From the NCBI RefSeq assembly GCF_900696045.1, contig NZ_LR216287.1, forward strand, positions 434,001 through 498,000: a DNA stretch of 64,000 nucleotides. The letters are read 5' to 3'. The position numbers and the translations under genes are program-made. This document shows, in pieces, positions 8,846-17,475 of the stretch (its first letter is position 1; each line of letters starts with the position of its first letter). This DNA comes from Candidatus Nitrosocosmicus franklandus. Lineage in GTDB: Archaea > Thermoproteota > Nitrososphaeria > Nitrososphaerales > Nitrososphaeraceae. The notes beneath the pieces were generated by a model that did not search any database, was not told the DNA's origin, and worked only from the letters and a program-made list of their open reading frames with translations.

Positions 8846-9211
8846 GTTTTTACTTATTTGTGCATGTATCTTGATTCCGCTGAAAAATTCGTTTTTGAAA
8901 ATGATAAAATATAATAGAGAATTATAAATCAACTAAATCCATTTATTTTAAATCCTTATTTAGAAGAGGACAAACAGCTGATGTTAAGAATGATTTCTAG
9001 CAGTTACCATAAACCTCATAATTCGTAAAGTTGAAATCTAATAGGAATGTCAAGATTATGTTTTCTACGTTAATGTCGTTACTCAATGAAAAGGGTAATG
9101 AGATTGAAATACATGATAAGGCCTAGTCTCTCAAATGTCACTACCATGGCTAATTTCAAACAAGATTTTGTGGACATATAATGAATGTGATGTGGACACA
9201 CATCTTGCTTG
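8846..9211. other. intergenic, no gene seen
   Basis: Contains the upstream region of the cupin gene and the downstream region of the nuclease gene. Short frames here have no coding character. Confidence 0.5.
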
Positions 9212-9946
9212 TCAATAACAGCCATTCTTTTGGGCCCAATCCAGGTCAGAAAACTCACTACGTTCACAATACTCTTCTAAGATTTGTGCATAGTCATTTT
9301 CTATTAGTAATTGATTTGATAATAAATTGTCATCACCACAATAAACAAGACCAATCATTCTACCATAGCTTCCGCCTTTTTGACCATCATCTTCATCTAC
9401 TAGGGCTTTCTCTCCAACTCCACAAATCAAGCTGAGAAAATCCTTTGCTTCTTGGTATCCTTGTTCACCCCGTTCAGGGGTATTGATCAATGCCAACCTG
9501 ATTGTGACTTGGTTATCAACTTCAACTGTATCTCCGTCAATCACCTTTGAAATAACCCCTGTAAAACAATTTGCATTTCCAGAACAAAGGTCAGATGAAA
9601 CTGAATTCTTTCTATTCAGTGTAATAGTCTCATCGTTATTCCCGTTTTTGTTATTATCCGAATTTGAACTATAATCGTTATCATTATCATCATTATTATT
9701 ATTGTTATGTTCATTATCATTTGATGATTTTCTACTTGAATCTTCATCTTCTTCATCTTCTTCTTCATTGCCACCGCATTCATCATCGTATCCCAAATCT
9801 CCACAAACATAGCTTCCATTATCAGATGGACAACTATGCCATCTGTGACAACCATCTCGATGTCCAGAACTATCGAGAACAATTAACGGCGATGATAATA
9901 ATGCTGTAACTATTATCCCCATAGTTATAATTATGCTAATCCGCAA
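9212..9946 (-). CDS. secreted thermonuclease (SNase-like) with Asp/Asn-rich linker
   Basis: The order is a signal peptide (residues 1-20, ITMGIIVTALLSSPLIV), a Cys/His-rich module with HRDGCHRWHSCPSD and CGDLGY, an acidic and Asn-rich low-complexity linker (about 55-105), and a staphylococcal-nuclease-like domain (about 128-244). Catalytic positions are visible: Asp in VIDGDTVEV, Arg in TIRLALINTPE, Glu in PERGEQG and Arg in SYGRMIG. It probably degrades extracellular DNA or RNA using calcium. The HRxGCHRWHSCPSD module is often found with exported nucleases. The protein is full length and probably functional. Confidence 0.88.
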   Translation of the reverse strand: MRISIIITMGIIVTALLSSPLIVLDSSGHRDGCHRWHSCPSDNGSYVCGDLGYDDECGGNEEEDEEDEDSSRKSSNDNEHNNNNNDDNDNDYSSNSDNNKNGNNDETITLNRKNSVSSDLCSGNANCFTGVISKVIDGDTVEVDNQVTIRLALINTPERGEQGYQEAKDFLSLICGVGEKALVDEDDGQKGGSYGRMIGLVYCGDDNLLSNQLLIENDYAQILEEYCERSEFSDLDWAQKNGCY

Positions 9947-10022
9947 TAATGCAGATAAAACCCAAGGGAATTAAAATATGTATCCAAATTCGAAACTTAA
10001 TTGTTAATGCAAGGTACGGAAA

Positions 10023-10050
10023 GTCTAAAGGCTCGAACTGGCCTTTAGAC
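10023..10050. other. 10-bp perfect hairpin
   Basis: GTCTAAAGGC (10023-10032) and GCCTTTAGAC (10041-10050) pair perfectly around the loop TCGAACTG. It lies 44 nt before a tRNA-like 3' fragment. It could be a terminator, part of a small RNA or an element boundary. Confidence 0.6.
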
Positions 10051-10054
10051 CAAC

Positions 10055-10120
10055 ATGATGGAAGTTTGCAAGAGGTAGAAGAACTACAAGTATCACGGGT
10101 TCAAATCCCGGCCATCGTCA
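10055..10120 (+). pseudogene. tRNA-like relic
   Basis: The T-arm CGGG-TTCAAAT-CCCG (10096-10110) shares 18 consecutive bases (10096-10113) with tRNA-Glu and then diverges to CATCGTCA. ATGATGG (10055-10061) can pair with CCATCGT (10112-10118) as an acceptor. The space between is too short for complete D and anticodon arms, so this is a decayed or partial tRNA, possibly an old attachment site. Confidence 0.45.
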
Positions 10121-10518
10121 AAATATCCTTCTAACTGACGATATGTTTTTTGCATTTTTTAACTTGAAATGCTTGTAAATTTGGAAAGATATCGCTGAAA
10201 GATATACCACCTCAAATAAATCAACACTCAATAGATTGTATTGTAATTATAGAGCAAAAGCAATACTATAAACTATTAAATACTAATATACACCATTTTT
10301 AACCAAATATCTATTATCTCTTTATAGAGGAATGGTTTTTATCATACGATGATTTCTTGAAGAAGGGCCCGCACTTGTAGTCGACAACAAATTAGATGAT
10401 TGAGAGAATAATCCCGCAGTTAAATGATGAGACTAGTATAGATTAAAATCAAATCTTGAAACTATTATGTAGGAAATGTCACAAGAATTAAAAAAGTAGG
10501 GAGAAATTACATCTTTTA

Positions 10519-11037
10519 TCATTGTGTCAATGAGTCAATATGTCCGTCTACAGTGTATGTTATAACGAATGGTTTTCCTTCTATATTGTGAAATGCCAAT
10601 GCGTTACCAGCAAAGACGAATGAACCGGAACTAACTGGAGAATCGGTAAATTGTTTCATCAAAGATATTGCGACTTTGCCATCACCAAACGGTGCATTCA
10701 AAGGCTCTCCTGTTTCGGTGGTATTTTGTCCAGATTGATATGGATGTAACATTACTACTTCAACTGGTTGACTTGCAGTAAAGGATGCAATACCAGAATA
10801 TATCTTTCCATCATCTCGGGGCGGAGCAGCAATCACAATTTGATGCATTTCGTGACCTGGTAACGGATCTTGCATAGACTTGGTTGTATTTTGAACAACG
10901 AAAGGAGTCGATTGTTCTGTTTGTTGTGCAAAGGCCGTTGTCCCTGAAAGTTGTGTTACTAATGCAATAGCTCCAATCAATGCGATTGAAGTAAATCCTA
11001 AATCGAGTTTATTCATTATATTGTGAATTAAATACAA
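10519..11037 (-). CDS. secreted hypothetical protein
   Basis: This 172-aa protein has a signal peptide (about residues 13-38, ending TTAFAQQ). The mature part has beta-rich segments such as KIYSGIASFTASQPVEVVML and ends DGHIDSLTQ. No enzymatic motif is recognised. Its ending resembles that of the secreted protein at 1468-2097. The start may be the second Met (MNKLDLGF, residue 8). It is probably surface-exposed; the function is unknown. Confidence 0.75.
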   Translation of the reverse strand: MYLIHNIMNKLDLGFTSIALIGAIALVTQLSGTTAFAQQTEQSTPFVVQNTTKSMQDPLPGHEMHQIVIAAPPRDDGKIYSGIASFTASQPVEVVMLHPYQSGQNTTETGEPLNAPFGDGKVAISLMKQFTDSPVSSGSFVFAGNALAFHNIEGKPFVITYTVDGHIDSLTQ

Positions 11038-11487
11038 TATATATAAATCATTCGAAATATTCGGATGTGATTAAGCAAACAAAATGCCACGGCCGTAGGT
11101 CTCTTGATGAGAAGCTGTTGAACAGTTGTTCATCAGTTGTCTTATAATTCACCTGAGATATGAAAGAAATAATCAACCTAGGCGGTTATTATAAGTAGAG
11201 GCGAATTTGTTGAATATTTATGGAAATTAAAACACAGTCGTCAAAATATCCTAAGAATCAACGTAAAAGATTTCTTCCGTTTTTAACCAAGGTAAACAAA
11301 CAACTCATTTCTAATTAAATAATTTCTATCATATAACGATTTAAAGATCACAGCCCCATCCCATAATGGTAATAACATCTGATTTAAAGGATTTTGTATT
11401 AGGATCACCACGTCACTAGAGTAACAGTTTTGTATTGATAAGTTTATGCAATACAATCAATTCAGATCTGATCAGATCAAACTTTGA
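11038..11487. other. intergenic, no gene seen
   Basis: AT-rich. No reading frame, RNA or strong repeat recognised. Confidence 0.5.
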
Positions 11488-12299
11488 TCAAGTCGGTCTG
11501 TAATAGTGTCGTACAAACTCTGAATTGGGAATACTACCTTGCAACAAGTCGATTAACTCTGGTTCGATTCCCTCGCTCCTTAAAAAAGTAAAGACTTTTC
11601 CACAATAGGATATGTAGAATTTTTGATCGTTTCGTTCAAAGGTTAATCTTGTTTTGTCATAATTCAGAACCTCAACTCCATGTTTTTCTACAAGATTCAA
11701 AATTTCCTCATTTATGCTCTATATGATACCTTTTTGGTCCTCCTCAAGAATATGGATGGAAACCGAAAGTGTTCTATCACTTTTCCATCCTGAGAATGAC
11801 ATTCTTTCTTTGATTCTGGATTTAGAATCAAGGCAAATGATTTTAAGATTTGGACCGGCCTCAGACCAATCAATACCCTAAATTTAACGATATTATAAAA
11901 TCGCAGATATTTTTCTATTGCATTCTTAAGCCAACCAAGCATATTGCTAAAATCCTTATCCTGATTAGTGATACTATGAAAGCTTGTTAACGAGTCTCTA
12001 ATTGCTGTCCATTTTAATTTATATCTGTTAGTATAAGGATGCCATGTTTCACTACATCCTAAATATTTTGATAACAAAGCCAGTGATTTCATTATATGCT
12101 TCTTTTTGTCAATTGAAAATTCCATTATCTCTGAAAAATCTCTAGTTACCAATAAATGGTGATAATATTTAGCACACGCCATTCGTGTTTTGATAGTTGC
12201 AGGATTGAGTTTTAGAGATAGTAAATATTGTAAAAATCCATTTAAACCAATATGTTTTTTACCGTCAAATGTACTATAATCGTCGATTTGCTCACGCAA
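11488..12299 (-). pseudogene. tyrosine recombinase/integrase, frameshifted
   Basis: Two adjoining frames together make an archaeal integrase. The first (12299-11712) has an N-terminal SAM-like part (GFLQYLLSLKLNPATIKTRM) and the core motifs LIGLRP (first Arg) and FLRRTK. The second (to 11488) has ISYCGKVFTFLRSEG, PELIDLLQG and the end FVRHYYRP with the nucleophile Tyr. A frame change near an A-run at about 11725 separates them, and another stop follows in the second frame. The usual Arg in ISYCRK appears as Gly. The 5' end abuts the tRNA-Glu 3' fragment, as expected for an integrase beside its own att site. It is not functional as read. Confidence 0.8.
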
Positions 12300-12333
12300 G
12301 GCGAGATACCGAATTCAAATCCCGACCGGAGCA
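12298..12333 (+). repeat. degenerate tRNA-Glu 3' fragment (attR-like)
   Basis: Aligns with 331-367 in direct orientation with four substitutions and one missing base. It shares AAGGCGA, TTCAAATCCCG and CCGGAGCA. The first half of the tRNA is absent. With the broken integrase starting beside it, this is best read as the right end of an element of about 12 kb inserted in tRNA-Glu. Confidence 0.75.
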
Positions 12334-12619
12334 CTCATTAGAATAGATTTTAAAAGTAATAATGTAGCAGACACAATAATTTCCTGAAATAATCCTTAAG
12401 AGACAAGATTAATTGATACACGAGAATTTAGATATTACCTTATAGGACTTTTTATCGGTTAAATGTAAAGAATTTCAAGATAAGAGAATGATACCTATGA
12501 AAATTTGGAAGGCAGGTATTCCAGTAGCTCACGAGCAATTGAGATGACTTACAAACTTGCTGATCATACACTATATTACGCAGGGTAATATATATTAACA
12601 TGTTACAATATTTATCTGC
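12334..12619. other. intergenic downstream of attR-like site
   Basis: AT-rich with no gene. A TATA-like ATATATTAAC at about 12588-12597 precedes the next gene by about 25 bases. Confidence 0.4.
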
Positions 12620-13426
12620 ATGCAAAAACAGACATCATCTAGTCAATCATTTGTTAATGCTTTTGACGAGTTCAATGAACGAAACAGAAAATTATTTAGC
12701 GTTCCAAAAATTGACCAGTGTCTTTCGTTTGAAAACAAGAAAAATGTCTGCCTAATGCTTAATTCTTCCAAGTCATCGGCTACATCTTTTCTTTACTCCA
12801 TCATCACCAATGCATGTGTAAATTATCATGCTACAGATAATGACAATTCGCAAAAAAGGACAATCATGATAGACGCCGGAAATGGTAACAACCTGGGTCA
12901 AATTTATTTGCAGCTAGTTCAGCAGGCGATGAAAAATGAATTTGATAGTAATAAGATCTTGAACCAAATCATTGTAGTAAGAGCCTTTACATTTTATCAA
13001 TTATTGAATATCGTAATAAATGAATTACCCAAACAACTATGTAAACTTGAAAGTTGCAAAATACAAATAATTGTCTTGGATTTACTGGATACTCTAATCT
13101 CGTCAAACGGAATTAGATCTAAGCATGATGTTGAAAAATCAAAAGCAGAATATATACATAATGAAAAACTAGTCAATGAACTGATAGACACTCTAGTTAA
13201 CCTGTCTAACAAATATTTTGTAATAATGTGGTATGATAATAGTAATCAGTTGATGGATGACTATTCGATAAACTCTAGATTCGATAACGTAATTGAAATT
13301 AATTCAGGGTTTATTCACGATGGATTCAATACAATAAAGAGTAAGAAAAGAATAACGAATAAAAAACAACATAGTGTAAAAGTCAGGATCAAATCGATCA
13401 GAACTACTGTTTCAACCAACTTATAG
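12620..13426 (+). CDS. RecA/RadA-like P-loop paralogue with degenerate Walker A
   Basis: The 268-aa product keeps the layout of a RecA-family core: a P-loop-like strand and turn at residues 43-56 (VCLMLNSSKSSATS), the segment RTIMIDAGNGNN (80-91) and a Walker-B-like strand IQIIVLDLLDTLI (148-160). The canonical GxxxxGK[ST] is replaced by NSSKSSATS, so ATP binding is doubtful. RadA-like inactive paralogues exist in archaea and may modulate the main recombinase. The basic C-terminus (KSKKRITNKKQHSVKVRIK) could bind nucleic acid. It lies just outside the element and is not in an operon. Confidence 0.55.
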   Translation: MQKQTSSSQSFVNAFDEFNERNRKLFSVPKIDQCLSFENKKNVCLMLNSSKSSATSFLYSIITNACVNYHATDNDNSQKRTIMIDAGNGNNLGQIYLQLVQQAMKNEFDSNKILNQIIVVRAFTFYQLLNIVINELPKQLCKLESCKIQIIVLDLLDTLISSNGIRSKHDVEKSKAEYIHNEKLVNELIDTLVNLSNKYFVIMWYDNSNQLMDDYSINSRFDNVIEINSGFIHDGFNTIKSKKRITNKKQHSVKVRIKSIRTTVSTNL

Positions 13427-13954
13427 CACTTCAACAATCGTGCTAGATACTAAACGATATTATCTACTTAGGTATACAATAATAATAAAAACATGAAAAA
13501 CCTCCTCATATTTAGCTCATTGCTCGACTCGCTTACCTAGGCGATATTCTATTGAGGGAATAAAGAGATGTTAGTAACATTGTTATTTATCGTTTTTTCA
13601 TCATGCACCTGTTATTCCTTTACCACTGAATGTGTCCACAGTTTTGAACATCCGAAAGTAAGAACCAGTTAATGAGTCAATCATCGTCATTATATTCTAT
13701 CCAAACGAGTTTTGATAGAATGTTTGAGATCTGTCATGATTATTCATCAATAGGATTATCAGAATGTGTTACATCGAGAGAGATTATTTGGTCCCAGTCT
13801 ATCCAACAGATAGTTCTCGTAAATTCGTATTGAATCAGAAATATAAACAAGAATATATACACTGTCTGTTTTCATGACATACATCTAAAAGGATAACCAA
13901 ATTTCGCTCGGAAAATGACAACTCACATGGATAGATAAGAATTCTTAGTTCCTT

Positions 13955-14006
13955 GGGTCTTGCATCATAGGTGACGTTGATAATGTGGGCAAGAGATGCA
14001 AGACCC
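13955..14006. repeat. GGGTCTTGCATC hairpin, copy 3
   Basis: GGGTCTTGCATC (13955-13966) and GATGCAAGACCC (13995-14006) form a perfect 12-bp stem that extends two more bases as TT/AA. The arms match copies 1 and 2, but the 28-nt loop does not. No propeller coding sequence adjoins it; the closest 5' sequence on the minus strand is the Cgi121-like relic. Confidence 0.6.
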
Positions 14007-14172
14007 AAATGAAATTATTGGAGATGTGATTTTTACTATAATTTGGGGTTAATAAATAAAGTGTATCTCCAATCGTATATGCCTTTGGATACAGCCTAGA
14101 GTTAAACAAACATATTAAGAAAGCAATTCACTCATTCGATTTATTGATTTGGTTCCTTATTCATGACCATAC

Positions 14173-14395
14173 TTATCTAATCCCGTAGTCCATATTGTGA
14201 ATATCTGATTCTTTTTGATTACCATATTTTTCAAATTCCCTATCAAATACTTTTTGCATACCATTTAGCACATTTCTTTGATCAGTTCCAATAATGATGA
14301 CCAAAGTATTATTTATCGATTCGTCGTCAGGGTTGTCTTTGGTTATTATTTTGATTATTTCAATTGAAAAAGGAAAGGAAGGGAATAAAATTTAT
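14173..14395 (-). pseudogene. Cgi121-like C-terminal relic
   Basis: The minus frame reads NNTLVIIIGTDQRNVLNG then MQKVFDREFEKYGNQK. This parallels DFVIIILTDDNNSQKLMG and IEKEFERYGTVK in the Cgi121-family protein at 52771-53400. No start codon or N-terminal half remains. The relic is inferred to come from a second, lost copy of this KEOPS subunit. Confidence 0.5.
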
Positions 14396-15101
14396 ATCCA
14401 TTCATGGGATCGGATTGAAATAGAAATTAAAATAGTCAATCAAGATTTGTGAGACATGGAGACAATTACCACCCAGTTTTATGAAGATATATGGTTCGAT
14501 ACGAGATGATCCTAATTCATTAGCAAATATATCAATTCATTCTACTCCTCTGAGACGAGTGAAAGGATGGTTGAAAATGTGCAGAATTTCTCTTTCTACA
14601 GTTCAAAAAAGGGAAGTGTATTTATGATGGATTTATCAAATCATGGTTTGTTTGACAAATAATAATAAATAACACAATTATCCAAAAGATGTTACTCTAT
14701 AAACAAAATGTGTAATTCTATAGAGTGATATAATCAATTTGATTCCAGTTCTCTATCATTTTTTCAGGTTAAAGGGTATATGTATTAAAATGCTATAAAA
14801 AAAACCAGTAGAATACTGAAATTTCATTGCTACTCGCTATTTTCATTCATACTATGAACATATTTATAGAATTTCAACACATATTGGTTAATTTCGGCTA
14901 AATCATGTAGTAACCTTGGTTGATTTCAGATCGAATTAAGTAGATACTGTTCAAATAAACTTTACCGAACAAAAATATTTATTTTATATAAATCTTATTA
15001 ATATATTAAATAATATATGCTTCAGAAATCAAAAGATTGTAAAGCTTTTTTTTACTAGATAATTAATAATTTCTTTATATACTTTTCAGGCATGAAATAA
15101 A

Positions 15102-15119
15102 TGTGTCGCATGCGACACA
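15102..15119. repeat. 18-bp perfect palindrome
   Basis: TGTGTCGCATGCGACACA is fully self-complementary and more GC-rich than its surroundings. It could be an operator for a dimeric regulator, but no intact gene lies within several hundred bases. Confidence 0.7.
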
Positions 15120-15205
15120 ATCGTTTAATTAATTATCCTTAATAGATCTATACCACGAAACATTTATAAATGATTAAACAAGAGATGCGGTAATCTCACC
15201 CTTTA

Positions 15206-15376
15206 TCACGATGTATCCGTCTGATTTTCCTTTCCACATGATTTACAGACAATATAGTAATAGTATGTTTTTACATTATAGTTCACATCATCAATATTCA
15301 CACGCTCAGATAATACTACACATCCTAACGGGTAACCTCAAAATACTTCTAGCAAACCCATTGGATTGAAAAGCAT
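15206..15376 (-). pseudogene. small zinc-ribbon-like protein with one in-frame TGA
   Basis: From ATG 15376 the frame reads MLFNPMGLLEVF, then TGA at 15338-15340, then GYPLGCVVLSERVNIDDVNY and on to CKSCGKENQTDTS and a stop. The part after the TGA looks coding (regular strands and a CxxC). One nonsense change would explain the break. The region around it is full of relics. Confidence 0.45.
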
Positions 15377-16189
15377 AGTTGATGTCCAATATACAAGCAG
15401 TATTGGAATAGAAGTACCTTTAACTCCTACATATTTCCTTCATTCACTCCAAAATGTTTTTTTTTGAAACTACAATTAATATCATTTAATCGATAGAAAT
15501 CTTGTCATCTTTCACATTAGATGTACACCAATGTTAGAAAAGATAGTATCCTTGTTTGTATATGCAATCAGATTTAACTTGAGTATGATATGATTTCCAT
15601 CTAGGATTCTAGCCAACTTGAATTTATTCTCTAACCAATTTCTTACTTGCACGTAGCTATTCAATATAATAAGATAGGTTAATATAAAATCGCAAAAAAG
15701 CTGTACGAGTGATTTTATTCATTTTTGAATCAATTTTACTCAGACTTCATCAATTAGAATCAAGATATTTTTGTCGCTAGATGTGTTTGATTAGATCTGT
15801 AAGAAATATATGAAACCAATTAACTTAAATTGTGCTTGGTTGTGATTAGCATTTGTATATTCTATCATTATCGCAAATTTGATGACTTTTTATTTCTGCT
15901 ATGCTCTTGTCTCCTCGAGTAAAACGAGATATGTAAATCCCATTCCCTGTTCTGCATCTTTTTATCCTTTTACACTATGTATTATTGATAAATATTTAAT
16001 CAAATATAGTTACGAATTTGATATATAATTCTAATCCAAGTGCATAATTACTAAATATCATACAGATATCGAGATTAAACGATAAAATAAATTGACAATC
16101 AAATACTATGCCATCCGATTTGTGAAGATATTCATACAATTTCCTTTCTGTCTGCTGTTTAGGGTATTAGCATATTTACACCTCCTTAT

Positions 16190-16345
16190 TTAATTCAAGG
16201 AATTCGGTGCGTAAGATGGCTGTTTAAAACCAAACAATATCTGTTGGTAAACGTGATCGAACGAATATTCTGCTCCTGAACCCGCAACTTCAGGAAAGAT
16301 CACAATTCCAGTAATTTCATGAGTCATAGATCTGATTCCACACAT
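16190..16345 (-). CDS. short hypothetical or relic frame
   Basis: A 51-codon frame encodes MCGIRSMTHEITGIVIFPEV followed by SFDHVYQQILFGFKQPSY, with coding-like composition. The frame is open about 39 bases further upstream without a better start, so it may be a truncated gene. A 9-bp inverted repeat (16354-16377) lies just upstream. No family recognised. Confidence 0.35.
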   Translation of the reverse strand: MCGIRSMTHEITGIVIFPEVAGSGAEYSFDHVYQQILFGFKQPSYAPNSLN

Positions 16346-16353
16346 CTCATGAA

Positions 16354-16377
16354 ATACCCGATTGTTGGATCGGGTAT
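16354..16377. promoter_or_regulatory. 9-bp inverted repeat, operator-like
   Basis: ATACCCGAT (16354-16362) and ATCGGGTAT (16369-16377) pair perfectly around TGTTGG. It sits immediately upstream of the short minus-strand frame ending at 16190. Confidence 0.45.
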
Positions 16378-16567
16378 ATCCTTAGATCTTTATATCACAT
16401 ATGGATTTATTATCCGAAAATTCTAAATTATAAATGGATAGGTTACCATCATGATCATCGTTTAAAAGGATATGCGTGTGATATGTTTTATCATTTTTTA
16501 AAAAATAATAACTCGATAGTAGAGATGTAGCAATAATGATTGTTTAAAGGAATTCAATAGATATCGA

Positions 16568-16750
16568 GTGGAATTTATCCCGCCGTATCATAACAACGAA
16601 GTTGGATTCATTCTAAAATTATGGAAACAACATTTGACACGGCATATACTTAGTGGAGTTAAAAACACGTTTTCGATTAGGGATTCTATGAAAGATAGAA
16701 ATAAAACTATCAAACAAATAAAACCGTATTCCTCAGATTTGAAAGGATAG
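16568..16750 (+). pseudogene. transposase-like C-terminal fragment (weak)
   Basis: The frame includes VEFIPPYHNNEVGFILKLW and ends YSSDLKG. The pattern resembles the PPYxPxLNPIExxW end of IS630-type transposases, with the central Asn-Pro and Glu degraded. The frame is open for about 50 bases upstream but has no proper start. A decayed insertion sequence is the best guess; a short hypothetical gene from GTG 16568 is the alternative. Confidence 0.35.
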
Positions 16751-16995
16751 AATTCACATCCTAAATTGCCTTATCATTATTATTGAAGAAATTGAAGAAA
16801 TAATTTTTTAAAATTTTGGGGTTGATATGGTTTTCAGTAAAGAGTAAAAAATAGGAGTATACCAAAGCCAGGATAAATAATTCTACGATCATTAGTTTTC
16901 AATTACAAAACCACGTTATATTGGACAATATCACGTCTTACCGCACTCAGATGTAGTGTTAAGACACTCATTGGAAAGAAAATTGTAGTGGTTGT

Positions 16996-17475
16996 CTAAT
17001 CCGTGTTTTCTGTACCACCAGACAGGGTTCCATTCAAAGCAAGGAGCAACAAGGGTCCAAAGGTTTCACCATTATCATTACTAATTCTCATTACAGGATC
17101 GTTAATAGTTTGGTTTCTCTCCCACCAAGTTACATATACATTATTGCCTGATGCTTGTATTTCAACATCTTCTGATTCTGAATCTGGAGTATTACTTAGA
17201 TTAATCTTATCTCCAAACGTAGCACCGTTATCATTGGATGCTCTAAACAGAACTTCGTTATTTCCCGATTTATTAGTCCACCAGACTACGTATACATTAT
17301 CTTCTGCTACAGCAATTGGAGCATCAATTATCAAAGTTGTATGTCTTCTATCAGAAAATAATTGAGCATTGGCTTCGGATGATAGAAAATTGATATCGTT
17401 TACCAATACCATCGAGACCGTACCTGCGATTACTATTAACACCATACAAATTCTAACAAAATACTGCATACACAT
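16996..17475 (-). CDS. secreted BNR/sialidase-like repeat protein
   Basis: This 159-aa protein has a signal peptide (about residues 7-37, VLIVIAGTVSMVLV, cleavage after ANA). Two blades follow with the BNR/Asp-box-like pattern: VYVVWWTNKSGNNEVLFRAS then NDNGATFG, and VYVTWWERN then NDNGETFG. Two blades are too few for a closed propeller, so it is short for the family or truncated. It is predicted outside the cell; ligand and activity are unknown. Confidence 0.7.
   Translation of the reverse strand: MCMQYFVRICMVLIVIAGTVSMVLVNDINFLSSEANAQLFSDRRHTTLIIDAPIAVAEDNVYVVWWTNKSGNNEVLFRASNDNGATFGDKINLSNTPDSESEDVEIQASGNNVYVTWWERNQTINDPVMRISNDNGETFGPLLLLALNGTLSGGTENTD

Larger units (their letters stand above)
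9947..10518. other. intergenic with hairpin and tRNA-like fragment
   Basis: No protein gene seen. It holds the 10-bp hairpin at 10023-10050 and the tRNA 3'-end-like sequence at 10094-10120, listed separately. Confidence 0.5.
13427..16995. other. 3.5-kb gene-poor region
   Basis: No intact recognisable gene. It contains the hairpin repeat at 13955-14006, a Cgi121-like relic, an 18-bp palindrome, a zinc-protein relic with one TGA, a short hypothetical frame and a transposase-like fragment, all listed separately. An unassigned minus-strand frame at about 15520-15720 (including YVQVRNWLENKFKLARIL) looks like another relic. A 53-codon plus-strand frame at 13672-13833 is possible but unsupported. 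Confidence 0.6.

Noticed and set aside
9079-9435. Short frames on both strands near the nuclease end
   Set aside because: They overlap the coding sequence of the secreted nuclease or its 3' flank and have no independent support.
12298-12333. A complete second tRNA-Glu
   Set aside because: Only the 3' half is present; the acceptor 5' strand and D-arm are missing and the T-stem is mutated.
7725-15376. TGA recoding (selenocysteine or tryptophan) in the two interrupted genes
   Set aside because: TGA is an ordinary stop for other genes here (for example at 37755-37757). No SECIS-like structure was recognised, and both cases lie among decayed genes.
16568-16750. Calling an intact IS630 element
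   Set aside because: Only a transposase-like C-terminal fragment is visible, without terminal repeats or the first catalytic blocks.
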